A DNA stretch of 64,000 bases from Ectocarpus siliculosus (GCA_000310025.1 FN649740.1:4713103-4777102); one strand, 5' to 3'; positions 10,677 to 41,287 are shown, counted from the stretch's first letter. Numbers and translations: made by a program. Notes: generated by a model not told the origin, from the letters alone.

Positions 10677-13600
10677 ACAGATATCGACGGTTTCGGATTT
10701 CCGCCGACGAGAAAAACGACAAAAAATGACGTGTTTTCTCCTCTCGTGTCGTTACGCACTTTTCGCGGTGCCTACCTGTTCACACATCAGCAACAACAAC
10801 ACCAGACCCAAAGCCCTGTTCCAAGTCAAGCACACTCAACCACAACCAGCGCGTTGTGGAGCGGTGTGACGTGGACAACAGCGGATTCTCCGTCGTCGCT
10901 TCAGCCTGAACACTGAACGACAGTGGGGGTTGTTGAGCCGAGAGGTACTATCATAGCGCTGTAGGAGAGCAGGCGAAGCAGAGAAGTGACCGGACCAGTA
11001 CAATCTGGCCTCATCGATCGTACTCTGAAGCGCGGTGTAAGGCAGCAGCTGACCAACCACTACTTCTCGTGCAGGACAAGAACTGCGCGTGTCATCCTCG
11101 AGACGGTTCGGCCTCCTATCCTGTCTTTCGCGACGAAGGATACCGTTTACCGTACCGGTCGTGTCAGCACTGACCGGCGTGTGTGCATCAAAACAAATAA
11201 CCAGAGAAACATCAATCAATTGACGACATGACCAACAGCGGACGAAGCAGAGGAGCAAGGGATGCGAGGGTTCATCGACATGGGGTGAGTTTGCGTTGTA
11301 GGGGCTCGCGCGCTTGTCCAGGAAACGCCACCTCTCTCTACCGCGGTGTGCCTTTCGCTTTCGATTCGGGTCGAGGGAGGAATTGGTCTAGAATCCATAG
11401 TAGACGTATATTTGTGTCTCCTGATTACACCCAAAAAAGCTCCAGACCCCGAGGTAGGTTTTAGATTGGCCGAGCGAGCGCGCTTGTCCACCACAGGTAC
11501 TCCGATAACGACCGCTGCCGATCGATGACATGCATCCATATAGACTTGTGATGATATGGTAGACCATATCGCCTTAGAAGGAACCCACCCCTCCACCAAC
11601 CAACACCCCTCCCGCTGAATTAATTCGTCATCCTGTACTTCTGGAAACAAAGAAGAAGAGGACAGGATCCGTATCGTTGGGCCCGGAGCAAACACCGGCG
11701 CGGTCCGCTACGACGCGCCAGCAATCGGCCCCCACCTCCACGGCCACACGCTCGCGGTTCAGTCTCTGGCGCCTCCTGTTTCCGTGCAGCGTCACACGAA
11801 GAGTCCTCGGCGGAAGCACGGCCGGAAGCAGTGAGGCAGACAGCGGGACAGGAACCGTGCGAGGGGCTGGAATTTCCGCGAGGCCAGTCAAGCACGGGAA
11901 TGGAGCCTCGGGCGGCGAGGGACTACCGTCTAGGATCGTTGAGCCAAGTCGGGGCGTCGATGGGATCGGCGGTGGGGGAGGAGGAGGTGGGGGAGGAGGG
12001 AGGTGGGGGAGGAGGAGGTGGGGAAGGCTGGGGAGGTGGGGGGAAAGACCGCGGCACTGGCGGCAGAAGCGGGCATGGGAGCAAAGCATCGCACTCCGGC
12101 AGCGGCGGATTATGGGCTGATCCTCGTTCGGGCTCTGCGAGGCGAGCGTCTCCCTCGATCAGGTGCACCACGAGCTCTCAGCCAACAGTCCGGAGGGGTC
12201 TTGGCATGGAGCAGTACACGGACCCTTGGAACGATTTCCCGTCGAAGGTGGACGCACCGGCAGCCGGAGGTAGCGATGACTTGGAGTTTGGAATGAGCAA
12301 CGAGCCGTGGTCGGCCCACCGTACCTTCTTCGCAGCTGCGGCTAGGGTAAGATCAGCCAGGCGTTCCGCTCTCAAGGCATCTCGCAGAAACGACATGATG
12401 AACGGCATCGGGTGGGATTCGCAGGGTGCAGGACCAAGCCAATCAAGCGCAGCAGGCTTGTCGCTGGCGCCAGTTCTCGGTGTGGGGCGGCGAAACGATG
12501 GACACGAAAGGTGTGGATACTACTGAATCGTGCCGTGTGTCGCCGACGAAAAGGAGGGTCTCTGGTAAATTTGGCAAGCTCACCCCAATATAGTCACCAT
12601 CGTTAGACGTACCGTTCTATAAACAAACACGGCTGGCTGTTGTGCGAAGTACCGAAGAACACGTTTGATTGGTTTGTGTCCCGTCGCACTTTACCGGGAT
12701 CCCCCAAGTAGTTTTCAAGCCTACTGTAGAGGTCAGTGCGTGCGTCCGTCTAGCGCTCACATATGTGCGTAACAACCCAGAGCGACATGCCCTTGACAAC
12801 GCCGAGACACACAAACATACAAACCGGATTTGATCGACGTTTTGTTCCAGGTTGGAGCGGCCCTTGATGGACTCGCCGCCATCGCCGGCCACTTGCGGCA
12901 TCGTCCCCGCCCACGGTAGCGAATACCGGTCTGGGTCGGCCGGCAACGAGGTGAACACTCACCTCGAACAGACCGCGACGTTACCATCTCACTCATGCAG
13001 ACCCCACACGTACCCTACCGCACCTGACATGAGTGATTATTTTTGTAGTTCCGCAAGAAAACGTGCCAAGCAGTTCCCAAACCGTCCATTCTTCAGCCGA
13101 GCCACCTGCAACAAGAGGCGGTAACTCCAGCTTTCCGTGTGCTTGATATACCATGTTGTTCCAAGAACGCCGGAGGGAGCGGGATCTACAAGGGTCATGT
13201 CTCTGATGGTGGCACGGAGGGAACTTTGGAGAAGTCCACAGCTCAGGCGGAAGCGTCCTCGCCGTGGACACCCGCAGCTGTGTCGACCTCATGCCAGAGC
13301 TTCGGTGGAATCCACCACCAATCGAACCACCCACAGAGGACAGCTGAAGACCGGGAGTGTTCCCTAGACGGAGAGTGCCGAAGCTACGGAGGCACCAGCC
13401 TTTCTACCCGTAGCCCGACCATGTTGGGTTCACCTCGCAACACCATTTCAGGTTTGTGCCATTGTTGTTGTGTGTCTTCATATTCACGGGACGTGCGTTG
13501 ACCTCTCTCTTCTTGAGTCAAGTAACTCCACTCCAGTGCCCCTGAAGCAAAAGGAAAGGTTTTCTGTTGTAGAAGGAAGAAATCATTCTATATGAGTCAA

Positions 13601-15863
13601 ACCTCTTACTTTGTCGTCGGTTGGTACGCTTTGCACTAAGCAACGATTGTCGACGCGACCGGAAATCGAGACTAACTCTCGTGGACCCCTTGTTATGTCG
13701 TGATAACGGTGAAAAGACACTGACTGCCCCGTCCAACACCTCTCACTGCATGTATGTATATGCCATCGGACTTGATCTGCTCTACTAGGACACGACATGG
13801 ATACCGCCGACGACAAGGACGACGTGCAACACGGTGTTCAAGATCGCAATGCCGACCTCACGGTAACACCTCCCAGGTCGGCGCGAGGCTTCATGGGATC
13901 ATCAGGCACGAGCAAGACCGAGGTCGCGTACTACCAGCCACCGGTCTCGGAGGGGTACACCGGGGATGGAGATGAGGGGGCCTCGACAGACAGTGGGCTG
14001 AGCTGGCCATCGACACCTGGCATCGAGGTGAGTGCTCACGTCAAACAGACCTCGAGGTATCTGTATGCACGCATCCAACACAAACATATCCGTTTCTAGA
14101 GAACTCTTGCTTCCTGAGAAACGCTCCATCCGATAGTTCCGCAATATAACGCGCACAAAAAGGCAGTACCAACCATTCTACATCCCATGTGCACAAATCA
14201 TACCGTAATTCCAGCTTTCCGCGTGCTTGATTTGATATGCCATGTTGTTCCAAGAACGACGGAGGGAGCGAGTGTTTCAGGGGCAGTGCCTCTGATGGTG
14301 GTAAGGAGGAGGCTTCGAAGGAGTCCACGGCTGGTGTGGAAGCGTCCGCGCCTTCGTCACCAGCATCGTCGATCTCGTACAAGAGCATCGTCGGTGGAAT
14401 CCGCCACCAATCAAACAGGAGAGCGGGAAACGGGAAGCGCCACCTAGACGAAGAAGGTGGAATCTACGGAAGCGGCGGCCTTGCTGCTCGACCCCGCACC
14501 ATGTTCGGTTCCCTGCGCAGCATTATTGCCGGTGAGGTAGTTGATATCGTTGCCGATGTTTTCCAATTGTCCAAACCCGCGTTGGTGGCGGTGAAATGAC
14601 ACTGACTTTCCCGTCAAATTGCTCTCGCCGGACGCCCTCGCACTTGATCTGGCCCACCAGGAAACGGAATGGACATCACCGATGACGAAGAGGGGGAGCA
14701 AGAGGACGACGAACCATCCTACCATGGCGACCTCATCGACCCTGCTCCCACGTTTGAGCGACGCTTCACGGAATCACCAGTTACGAGCAACAACATCCCT
14801 GCCCCCGCTAGGGCATACTCGCCTGGGTCCCCTGGCAACGAGGTGAGGGAGTACTCACGTCAAACGCAACTCTCGGGGTAGCACACATACGACCTGCGCT
14901 CGCCTACCATAGGAAGACATGTTCATGTCTAGCGTAGATTCTCACACCCTCGCGACGTTCGGCCGTGATTGTTTCAATAGTTGAGAGTAGGAATACCACG
15001 CCCAAGCAGTTCCAGCCATGCTACGTGTTCGTCTAAGTCACCTGCACCAACAGGTCATAACCGCAGCTTTCCAATGCTTGCCATGTCATCTTGTTTCAAG
15101 AACGACGGAGGTAGCGGGACTACAAGCGGTGACTTCTACACCTTCGAGCACGCCAGCCGGCCTTCCACGACGTCCGCCCCATCGTACAGCAGGAGCGGCG
15201 ACGGAGGCCAACAAGATTACGACGCGGCCCAGCTTCAGTCCATGCGGCCTTGCGCCAGGCGAGCGCCTCCCGATGCAGTACAGAACGACAGCCCACCGCC
15301 GGGTGCGAAAGAAGGCACAGTGTCGTCGTATGGTCCACCCAAACCCGGCGACGTGACTTCCGGCGGGTCAATTGGAATCGGAGCATGCTGGTGGGGAGAG
15401 AAGGTGCAGCCTACTGCCCGCGCGAATATCAGCCCCGTGGTGGAGGTTCCGAGCACCTCGACCTCACGGAGCAAGCGCTCGTGGGATGACGCGGGTTTGC
15501 GGGGCATTGAGGTATCGGGATCGTCGGCAACATCATGTGGTGGCAGCAGTGCTAATAGCGGAACAGCGCCTGCCGATGGTGCGCCGGACAGCGGTACGGT
15601 TGAACAGTCTCCAAACGATGGGCTTCCACCATCGAAGCGTCTGCGGGTGTACTTGGACGACTACGACCTTGTCCAAAGCGGTGGTGCGCCGGAGGCCTGG
15701 GAGGAGTCGGCAGCTGGCGTGGGAGGGTCCGTGCCGGCTGAAGTGTCGAACAACGCAGGGAGGAGAGCGGGAGATCGGGAGGGTTTCCCAGACGGAGAAG
15801 TTGGCCGCCTCGCTACGCGAATGCCCGCCACCTTCATGTCCCTACGCGACATCATAGCCGGTG
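10677..15863 (+). repeat. Left arm of ~5.2-kb inverted repeat
   Basis: This segment matches the reverse complement of 38290-43468 almost throughout, with scattered substitutions and small indels. It starts at AGATATCGACGGTTTCGGA. It ends inside the donor of exon A3: both arms read GCCGGTGAG and then diverge at once. It contains six of the seven proposed exons of the module gene and a candidate antisense ORF. The spacer between arms is about 22.4 kb and holds the sulfur-activation fusion gene. No terminal repeats or transposase were seen, so a segmental duplication is the simplest reading. Boundaries are judged by eye, within about 10 bases. Confidence 0.9.
12178..12408 (-). CDS. Candidate small protein, antisense side of left arm
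   Basis: A 76-residue ORF starting MPFIMSFLRDALRAERLADL and ending LRTVG. It lies divergent to the module gene, whose proposed start is 460 bases away. The same ORF is intact in the other arm (41746-41976). Of six base differences I could align between the arms, four are silent in this frame and two change residues. In the overlapping plus-strand frame two are silent and four change residues. That mildly favours this strand as coding. No domain recognised. It may be one exon of a longer gene: proline-rich open frames lie downstream to about 11620, but one carries a stop in this arm. Confidence 0.3.
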   Translation of the reverse strand: MPFIMSFLRDALRAERLADLTLAAAAKKVRWADHGSLLIPNSKSSLPPAAGASTFDGKSFQGSVYCSMPRPLRTVG

Positions 15864-16246
15864 AGTTGTGTCATATATATCATTACCGTTTTGACTTCTG
15901 TATATGGTAAATCTTGCCCTGCGCTCTTGAAGGAAAACAATTGATTTTCCGCTCTACGTAGGAGGCACGTGTACCGAGGTCTACGGACCGTACTCGGTTT
16001 CCGAGAGCTAGATGGCTGTGGTTCAGTCACGGTGGGCTGGTTACTGTAGTAACTTGTGTCTCAAAGTTGCCGAAGATCGAGACGCTCTTGGCCGCGTCCT
16101 GTTTGATTTGGTATGATGAATCTGACAACGTTCAACGTCTTCCGCTGGACGTCTCGAACATTCGATCTGCTTCGTCAGGACACTTCACGGAAAAGAAGGA
16201 CATCGACGACGACATCGACGACGACTCCGACGATGACGACCTCTAA
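12867..16246 (+). CDS. Unrecognised gene of alternating A/B exon modules, left copy
   Basis: Proposed exons: 12867-12950 (B1), 13166-13451 (A1), 13789-14027 (B2), 14255-14531 (A2), 14661-14842 (B3), 15101-15860 (A3), 16179-16246 (B-end). The sum is 1,896 bases, 631 residues. Every A exon is preceded by TTCCAAG or TTTCAAG, starts N-(D/A)-G-G-S, ends in a motif like GSLRSIIAG and has phases 0 to 1. Every B exon starts near MDITDDEE and ends (N/I)-E with phases 1 to 0, so A-B units can be added without breaking the frame. The last exon is acidic (DIDDDIDDDSDDDDL). Composition is Ser, Gly, Pro and Asp rich, with PPSKRLRV in A3 as a possible nuclear signal. No family recognised. The start ATG in B1 is the least certain part, because B1 also has a usable acceptor at 12850 and earlier exons are possible. 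Confidence 0.55.
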
Positions 16247-19014
16247 GCTACAGGGCGAAAAACGCAATCAATCGTGTTGTGTTGTGGCGAGGGGGGCGAT
16301 GGACAGGATCATGCTACGTTGTTTCCCCATTTAGCATCTGGTCCGCGGCACAAAGCACCGCCATTCGAATTGATGCCCTTGAAGGCATATCTTTCAAAAC
16401 AAATTTTCCCAGTCGTCGTTCATGAACAGCTGCTCTGTTATGAAGAGCAGTCGTGCTGGCCCTTGGTTCCGGAAAGTTCTTGTTCCTTTCCCGCATTACA
16501 TGTGTTGTACCGAAGAAGTGCTTCTTGCGTGATGCCTCGAGTCATATCACCCGCGTACTTCTTGATCTTTTTCGTGAAGTTCTGATTTGTACCTTGTTGT
16601 CGATGTATTGGATTTTCTATTGTGGCCACGGAAGCCCGTGCTGATTCTTCTTCTTGGAAGAGTACGGAGGAGGTACTGGATTGAGATCACATCGGTTGCA
16701 GATAGACGTGAAGCATCAAAGGAAAAAAGGCAACCTTGGCAACAACGGACGTGCCGCACACGTTGTTGCCATATCGTGTATCTTGCGTGACGTCTCGAGT
16801 CATAAGAACCGCAAGATCTTTATGTGATGTTCAAAAAAAACGTGTGCCTCGTTATGTAGTTGTATGGATTGGTCGCGACCATGGAAGACCTTGCCTTCGC
16901 CTTAAGAAGAGTACCGAAAAAGGGACGTGCTGGATTTGGGTCACAAGTGGGAATTGAATGTATGTGAAGCCATCAACGGCAATCACGGTGACAACGCAAG
17001 GGTCGCACACGATGGCATGATACGTACCATGCCTGGATCGACTACTATCCCCTCTGGATGGATGGGTGGACAACTAGAAGTGACTCGACGGGATTGAAAT
17101 GGATGAAATGGTTGAAGATATTATGTGATCGCTGGAAGTCATCGCGTGTCGGAGCGGATGAATCGCGGTGCCCCCAAGATGTGGCGAGCATCAGTGGAGC
17201 GTTCTGCTCTGAGCTGGCATACAAAATCAGCCCGCGGGCTAAACGATCGCGAACGATGGACGGTTGTGTATCGATGTAGTTCGGTACCAATCTTCCACTT
17301 CGAACGACGACATCGCAGCGTAACACAAAACAACACGCCGAGACGCACTCACTCCTTGGTCGATGAGCTCGGTCAAGGCGAGACAGAGAGAGCACACCAA
17401 CGGCGGGCGCATTCTTCCCACAACCGAGAGTCCTACGGCCTACGTGCAGTACGCTAGAACGCTGGTGGCGACCTGGTGGTGGTGGAGGTGACGCTGAAGG
17501 ATTCTTCGCCACTCCGGCCCAGCGTGCCGCTCAACAACCACCATGCACGCGCTCGCTCGCGCCAGGCCTATGAGACTTGATGGTAAATTCGGAGAAGGCC
17601 CCCCTACCCCACAACGCCTGCCAGCGAAATAAGCCGAGGAATGTGGGCGTCGATTGCAACTCCTTCGAGCAATCTAGCGTGTTCGCCTGATGAAACAGAC
17701 GCAAATAGAATAGAACGGTTTTTGAACAACAGAAGAAGAACCGACACTCGACGATGATGCCGTGTCGCGGTGTTTCTGAGACACGCAAAGTCCGACGACA
17801 AGGAGATGGAAACGTTACGGATTGATTGATGGATGGATACCATGACTGACAAGTCTGCGACGACCCGACCACGACGACGAAAAACAAAAAATCAAACGGA
17901 GTTCCATCGTAGTATACTCCAGAAAAAAACAAAAAACAAAGGCAGGGAAGTGGCTTCCTCGTTAGTCTCGAGTAAGTATTTAGTCATCATTCCTTACGTA
18001 ATCTTCTGGTCTCTGCAGCTGCGTTCTGCAGCCTCGACACCTCGCATCACCAAACCACACCCCCACCGAAGCATCTCACCGCCATTTCCATCCCACCGTG
18101 GTGGGGCGGTCGCAAACAGGCAAGGCCGGAGGAGGAAGGAGCAGAAGCAGCAGCACAAGCACAAGAAATAGTGCCGAGTTATGCGTACGAGGGAGAAAAG
18201 AAAAGAAAATCCGTCGCCAAAAAACAAAACAAAACATAACACAAACTGAAGATTGCAGCAAAAGAATTAAAACAACGACCACACGAGGGGCCCGCGATAT
18301 CAACCCACAAACCAGCAGCGAGCAGCCGCTATAGACAAGGAAGGCACACACGCTTCACCCACCACTGCTCCTACCACCACTACTACGGTACTACCGCCTT
18401 TCACGGCCGCAACGAAACACCCCAAAAGCTTCTCGGAAGTTTCTTGGAAGCTTCCTGATTAGAGCTCCGGCGTTGCATGCCGTCCCCCGCGTTAGCTTCG
18501 TCTCGGCGGTGCAAGACTGGCCAAACAACAGGCCCTGAGCCCTCCCCTTCTCTCTTTCGGTCACACCCCCAAGCTGTTACCAAAATCGAGATTGCAACAT
18601 GGCCCGCTCCGGGGGGGTGGGCGCCATAAACCTCCTCCGGACACAGAAAGGCGACGACAGCCCCTCGCGCCACAAGCAGCGAGGAGGAAACCCGGGTGAA
18701 ATCCACGCCATAAAAACATTACTACCGTTACTTTCATAGGCCGTTGAATTTTCCGTCCAGCATCCACCTTTAGGGTGGTTTTTCCGACAGCAACGGGTAG
18801 AAAGCGGCCAACCAACCGAAACGCCTTGCTGGCAGAGAGAACTCCCCGCAACATCATACGCGGAACCGAATTCCCTCCTACTACCCCGTGTTCCGGCTCT
18901 CGGCCTGAGAGGGTGAGTAGAAGACGAAGACCACAAACATCGACACCAACAACACGGCAAAAAGACAGCATAACCCGGGGAATCTCAACCATCATCCCCG
19001 ACCCCGGGAGATTT
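16247..19014. other. Intergenic between module gene and sulfur fusion gene
   Basis: Holds a diverged tandem duplication (16521-17030) and otherwise only isolated ORFs. The two flanking genes converge here, so both 3' ends lie in this stretch. No RNA gene seen. Confidence 0.45.
16521..17030 (+). repeat. Diverged ~258-bp tandem duplication
   Basis: The word TCTTGCGTGA, followed by CTCGAGTCATA, occurs at 16523 and 16781. The rest of each unit stays alignable: an A/T-rich part, a GAAGAGTAC word, GTGAAGC.ATCAA and a GCACACG end. The two copies have drifted considerably. Confidence 0.6.
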
Positions 19015-36691
<17,677 letters not shown>

Positions 36692-37877
36692 GGTGTTCCC
36701 CCCTCCGATTCTTCAAAAAAAAAACCGGTTGCCAAGGCTAAGAATGCCGAGGCTTGGTCTCTGCAGGCCTGCGCAGCAGCAGCACTGGTCGTGTGTGCGG
36801 CTGTCACTGCTTTGTCGTGGTGTGTTGATTTCACGCTTCCCAGCTTCCACAACCCTCGGGGGGGGTACGCAAATAGGAACTCCCTGAAGAAGGGAGGGGG
36901 GGGGGCTGGCCCGCCCGCACCCGTCGCTACAGTTTCAGATCCAAATCGACAGCAGCGATGCGATGCCGATCCATCGGTGGCTAGTGGAGCAGTGCTTGCG
37001 CTTCTTGCCCCTGTAAGAGAAGAATATCGCCACCTTACGTCCTGTTACCGTCATCTTGCACTACCATCCTGCACTGCTGCGGTATGGTGTTCTTCAGGCA
37101 CACACGCTTAGCGGCGCCGTTACACACAGGCACCGCGGTGTTTGCCCCCCGCCCAGCTAGCCCGCCGTCTCGAGGGCAAGATGCTTCACAGCTCAGGATC
37201 CCAACTTAGCCCCTATTTCAGAACGCCCCCCAGCAGAGTGGAACGAAACTTGGCACACTGCGTCGGGGGGCATGACACAAAGCATGCAAGCCTAAAACGC
37301 GTACAAATACGGTACGGCGGCTAGCAACTGCTGCACGCTGTCGATTGCATCCTGAGTGATCATGCGGTACAGAGTAGCACACCAGGAACGAACGGTGGCT
37401 TCAGACGGGGGTGCCGGGGCACACGAAAGCACGGACATGAATATGTACACAGATAAAGACTAGTCTACTGCAAACAGTTCAACTTTCACAAGCGTGGGCC
37501 ACGGCTTTCGCAAGGACATGTTGGTCACAGGGCGAATCTTCTTCGTGTACGCACGGTAGACCGTTGGACACACACCACAAAAGTGGAAGACAAAAAAGGC
37601 ACCCTGCGAAAAGGACTATGTACGTATTATTGTACCGTGTACCACCATCGTCAAAGGCAACGCCTACACACGGAACGGCATCCAAATACTTCAAAGACGT
37701 ATAATTCTACGCGTTCACACGGAACGACATCAATCAAAATAATGCAAAGACGCAAACAGATAGTAGATAGAGTGATGCATCCGGCTCAAAGGCTTAACAA
37801 GTGACACTCTCTTCAAGTTCACCCCAGCCCCCCTTCGAGAAAAAGTACAACACGAGGATGCATAGTTTCGAGGAGGC

Positions 37878-40800
37878 TCAAAGGTCGTCGTGGTCTTCTT
37901 CCTCGTCATCACTGCCAGTACAGTTTCCTGGCGGGCCAAATTGAGTGGTGATGGGGGATCGATCGGAGGGCGTGTGACAACAGCGTCAGTACCACCACAC
38001 CATTAAACACACTGAGACCAACAGTGATTATACTCCATGGTAGTCCTTTCGCTCACTTCATCCAAACTACCAACCCGCCAGCAGAGGTTGAATGGTGGCT
38101 TCACGGTGCCCGGAAAACTACGGTTTGTTCGGAGTGCAGTGGGCACCGTGCGGTACATACAATACGTGCCGTCTCCGACGGAGACACATACAGACTACAG
38201 TAGATATCCCCTCAATAACACTGGAGAGGAGGTACCGGATATATGAACGCCCATGTAGGCGTACAGTTACACCACAAACAAAGACCCCTCACCGGCTATG
38301 ATGTCGCGTAGGGACATGAAGGTGGCGGGCATTCGCGTAGCGAGGCGGCCACCTCCTCCGTCTGGGAAACCCTCCCCATCTCCCGCTCTCCTCCCTGCGT
38401 GGTTCGACACTTCAGCCGGCGCGGCTCCTCCCACGCCAGCCGCCGACTCCTCCCAGGCCTCCGGCGCACCACCGCTTTGGACAAGGTCGTAGTCGTCCAA
38501 GTACACCCGCGGACGCTTCGATGGTGGAAGTCCATCGTTCGGAGACTGTTCAACCGTACCGCTGTCCGGCGCACCATCGGCAGGCGCTGTTCCGCCATTA
38601 GCACTGCTGCCACCACATGATGTTGCCGACGATCCCGATAGGTCAATGACCCGCAAACCCGCGTCATCCCACGAGCGCTTGCTCCGTGAGGTCGAGGTGC
38701 TCGGAACCTCCACCACGGGGCTGATATTCGCGCGGGCGGTAGGCTGCGCCTTCTCTCCCCACCAGCATGCTCCGATTCCAATTGACCCGCCGGAAGTCAC
38801 GTCGCCGGGTTTGGGTGGACCATACGACGACACTGTGCCTTCTTTCGCACCCGGCGGTGGGCTGTCGTTCTGTACTGCATCGGGAGGTGCTCGCCTGGCG
38901 CAAGGCCGCACGGACTGAAGCTGGGCCGCGTCGTAATCTTGTTGGCCTCCGTCGCCCCTCCGGCTGTACGAAGAGGCGGACGTCGTAGAAGGCCGGCTGG
39001 CGTGCTCGAAGGTGTAGAAGTCACCGCTTGTAGTCCCGCTCCCTCCATCGTTCTTGAAACAAGATGACGTGGCAAGCATTGGAAAGCTGCGGTTATGGCC
39101 TGTTGGTGCAGGTGACTTAGACGAACACATGGAATGGCTGGAACTGCTTGGGCGTGGTTTTCCTACTCTCAACTGTTGAAACAATCACGGCCGAACGTCG
39201 CGAGGGTGTGAGAATCTACGCTAGACATGAACATGTCTTCCTATGGTAGGCGAGCGCAGGTCGTATGTGTGCTACCCCGAGAGTTGCGTTTGACGTGAGC
39301 ACTCACTCACCTCGTTGCCAGGGGACCCAGGCGAGTATGCCCTAGCGGGGGCAGGGATGTTGTTGCTCGTAACTGGTGATTCCGTGAAGCGTCGCTCAAA
39401 CGTGGGAGCAGGGTCGATGAGGTCGCCATGGTAGGATGGTTCGTCGTCCTCTTGCTCCCCCTCTTCGTCATCGGTGATGTCCATTCCGTTTCCTGGTGGG
39501 CCGGATCAAGTGCGAGGGCGTCCGGCGAGAGCAATTTGACGGGAAAGTCAGTGTCATTTCACCGCCACCAACGCGGGTTTGGACAGTTGGAAAACATCGG
39601 CAACGATATCAACTACCTCACCGGCAATAATGCTGCGCAGGGAACCGAACATGGTGCGGGGTCGAGCAGCAAGGCCGCCGCTTCCGTAGATTCCACCTTC
39701 TTCGTCTAGGTGGCGCTTCCCGTTTCCCGCTCTCCTGTTTGATTGGTGGCGGATTCCACCGACGATGCTCTTGTACGAGATCGACGATGCTGGTGACGAA
39801 GGCGCGGACGCTTCCACACCAGCTGTGGACTCCTTCGAAGCCTCCTCCTTACCACCATCAGAGGCACTGCCCCTGAAACACTCGCTCCCTCCGTCGTTCT
39901 TGGAACAACATGGCATATCAAATCAAGCATGCGGAAAGCTGGAATTACGGTATGATTTGTGCACATGGGATGTAGAATGGTTGGTACTGCCTTTTTGTGC
40001 GCGTTATATTGCGGAACTATCGGATGGAGCGTTTCTCGGGAAGCAAGAGTTCTCTAGAAACGGATATGTTTGTGTTGGATGCGTGCATACAGATACCTCG
40101 AGGTCTGTTTGACGTGAGCACTCACCTCGATGCCAGGTGTCGATGGCCAGCTCAGCCCACTGTCTGTCGAGGCCCCCTCATCTCCATCCCCGGTGTACCC
40201 CTCCGAGACCGGTGGCTGGTAGTACGCGACCTCGGTCTTGCTCGTGCCTGATGATCCCATGAAGCCTCGCGTCGACCTGGGAGGTGTTACCGTGAGGTCG
40301 GCATTGCGATCTTGAACACCGTGTTGCACGTCGTCCTTGTCGTCGGCGGTATCCATGTCGTGTCCTGGTAGAGCAGATCAAGTCCGAGGGCATATATATA
40401 CATGCAGTGAGAGGTGTTGGACGGGGCAGTCAGTGTCTTTTCACCGTTATCACGACATAACAAGGGGTCCACGAGAGTTAGTCTCGATTTCCGGTCGCGT
40501 TGACAATCGTTGCTTAGTGCAAAGCGTACCAACCGACGACAAAGTAAGAGGTTTGACTCATATAGAATGATTTCTTCCTTCTACAACAGAAAACCTTTCC
40601 TTTTGCTTCGGGGGCACTGGAGTGGAGTTACTTGACTCAAGAAGAGAGAGGTCAACGCACGTCCCGTGAATATGAAGACACACAACAACAATGGCACAAA
40701 CCTGAAATGGTGTTGCGAGGTGAACCCAACATGGTCGGGCTACGGGTAGAAAGGCTGGTGCCTCCGTAGCTTCGGCACTCTCCGTCTAGGGAACACTCCC

Positions 40801-41287
40801 GGTCTTCAGCTGTCCTCTGTGGGTGGTTCGATTGGTGGTGGATTCCACCGAAGCTCTTGCATGAGGTCGACACAGCTGCGGGTGTCCACGGCGAGGACGC
40901 TTCCGCCTGAGCTGTGGACTTCTCCAAAGTTCCCTCCGTGCCACCATCAGAGACATGACCCTTGTAGATCCCGCTCCCTCCGGCGTTCTTGGAACAACAT
41001 GGTATATCAAGCACACGGAAAGCTGGAGTTACCGCCTCTTGTTGCAGGTGGCTCGGCTGAAGAATGAACGGTTTGGGAACTGCTTGGTACGTTCTCTTGC
41101 GGAACTACAAAAATAATCACTCATGTCAGGTGCGGTAGGGTGCGTGTGGGGTCTGCATGAGTGAGAAGGCAACCTCGGGGTCTGTTTCGACGTGAGTGCT
41201 CACCTCGTTATCGGCGGACCCAGACCGGTATTCGCTACCGTGGGCGGGGACGATGCCGCAAGTGGCCGGCGATGGCGGCGAGTCCAT
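37878..41287 (-). CDS. Unrecognised gene of alternating A/B exon modules, right copy
   Basis: Exons 41204-41287 (B1), 40702-40987 (A1), 40126-40364 (B2), 39622-39898 (A2), 39311-39492 (B3), 38293-39052 (A3) and 37878-37927 (B-end); 1,878 bases, 625 residues. The first six have the same lengths, base for base (84, 286, 239, 277, 182, 760), as in the left copy, although both contain substitutions. So both copies look to be under constraint or recently homogenised. A2 is identical in protein, A1 has one change and A3 about fifteen. The last exon differs from the left one (NCTGSDDEEEDHDDL) but keeps the acidic DDL end. It lies outside the repeat arm, past an intron that has no similarity to its left counterpart. 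Function unknown. Confidence 0.55.

Noticed and set aside
12498-12564. ATG exon MDTKGVDTTESC... followed by GTAAAT as a possible first exon of the module gene
   Set aside because: Its phase does not match the acceptor at 12850 of exon B1, so I used the ATG inside B1 instead. It remains possible with an unseen exon between.
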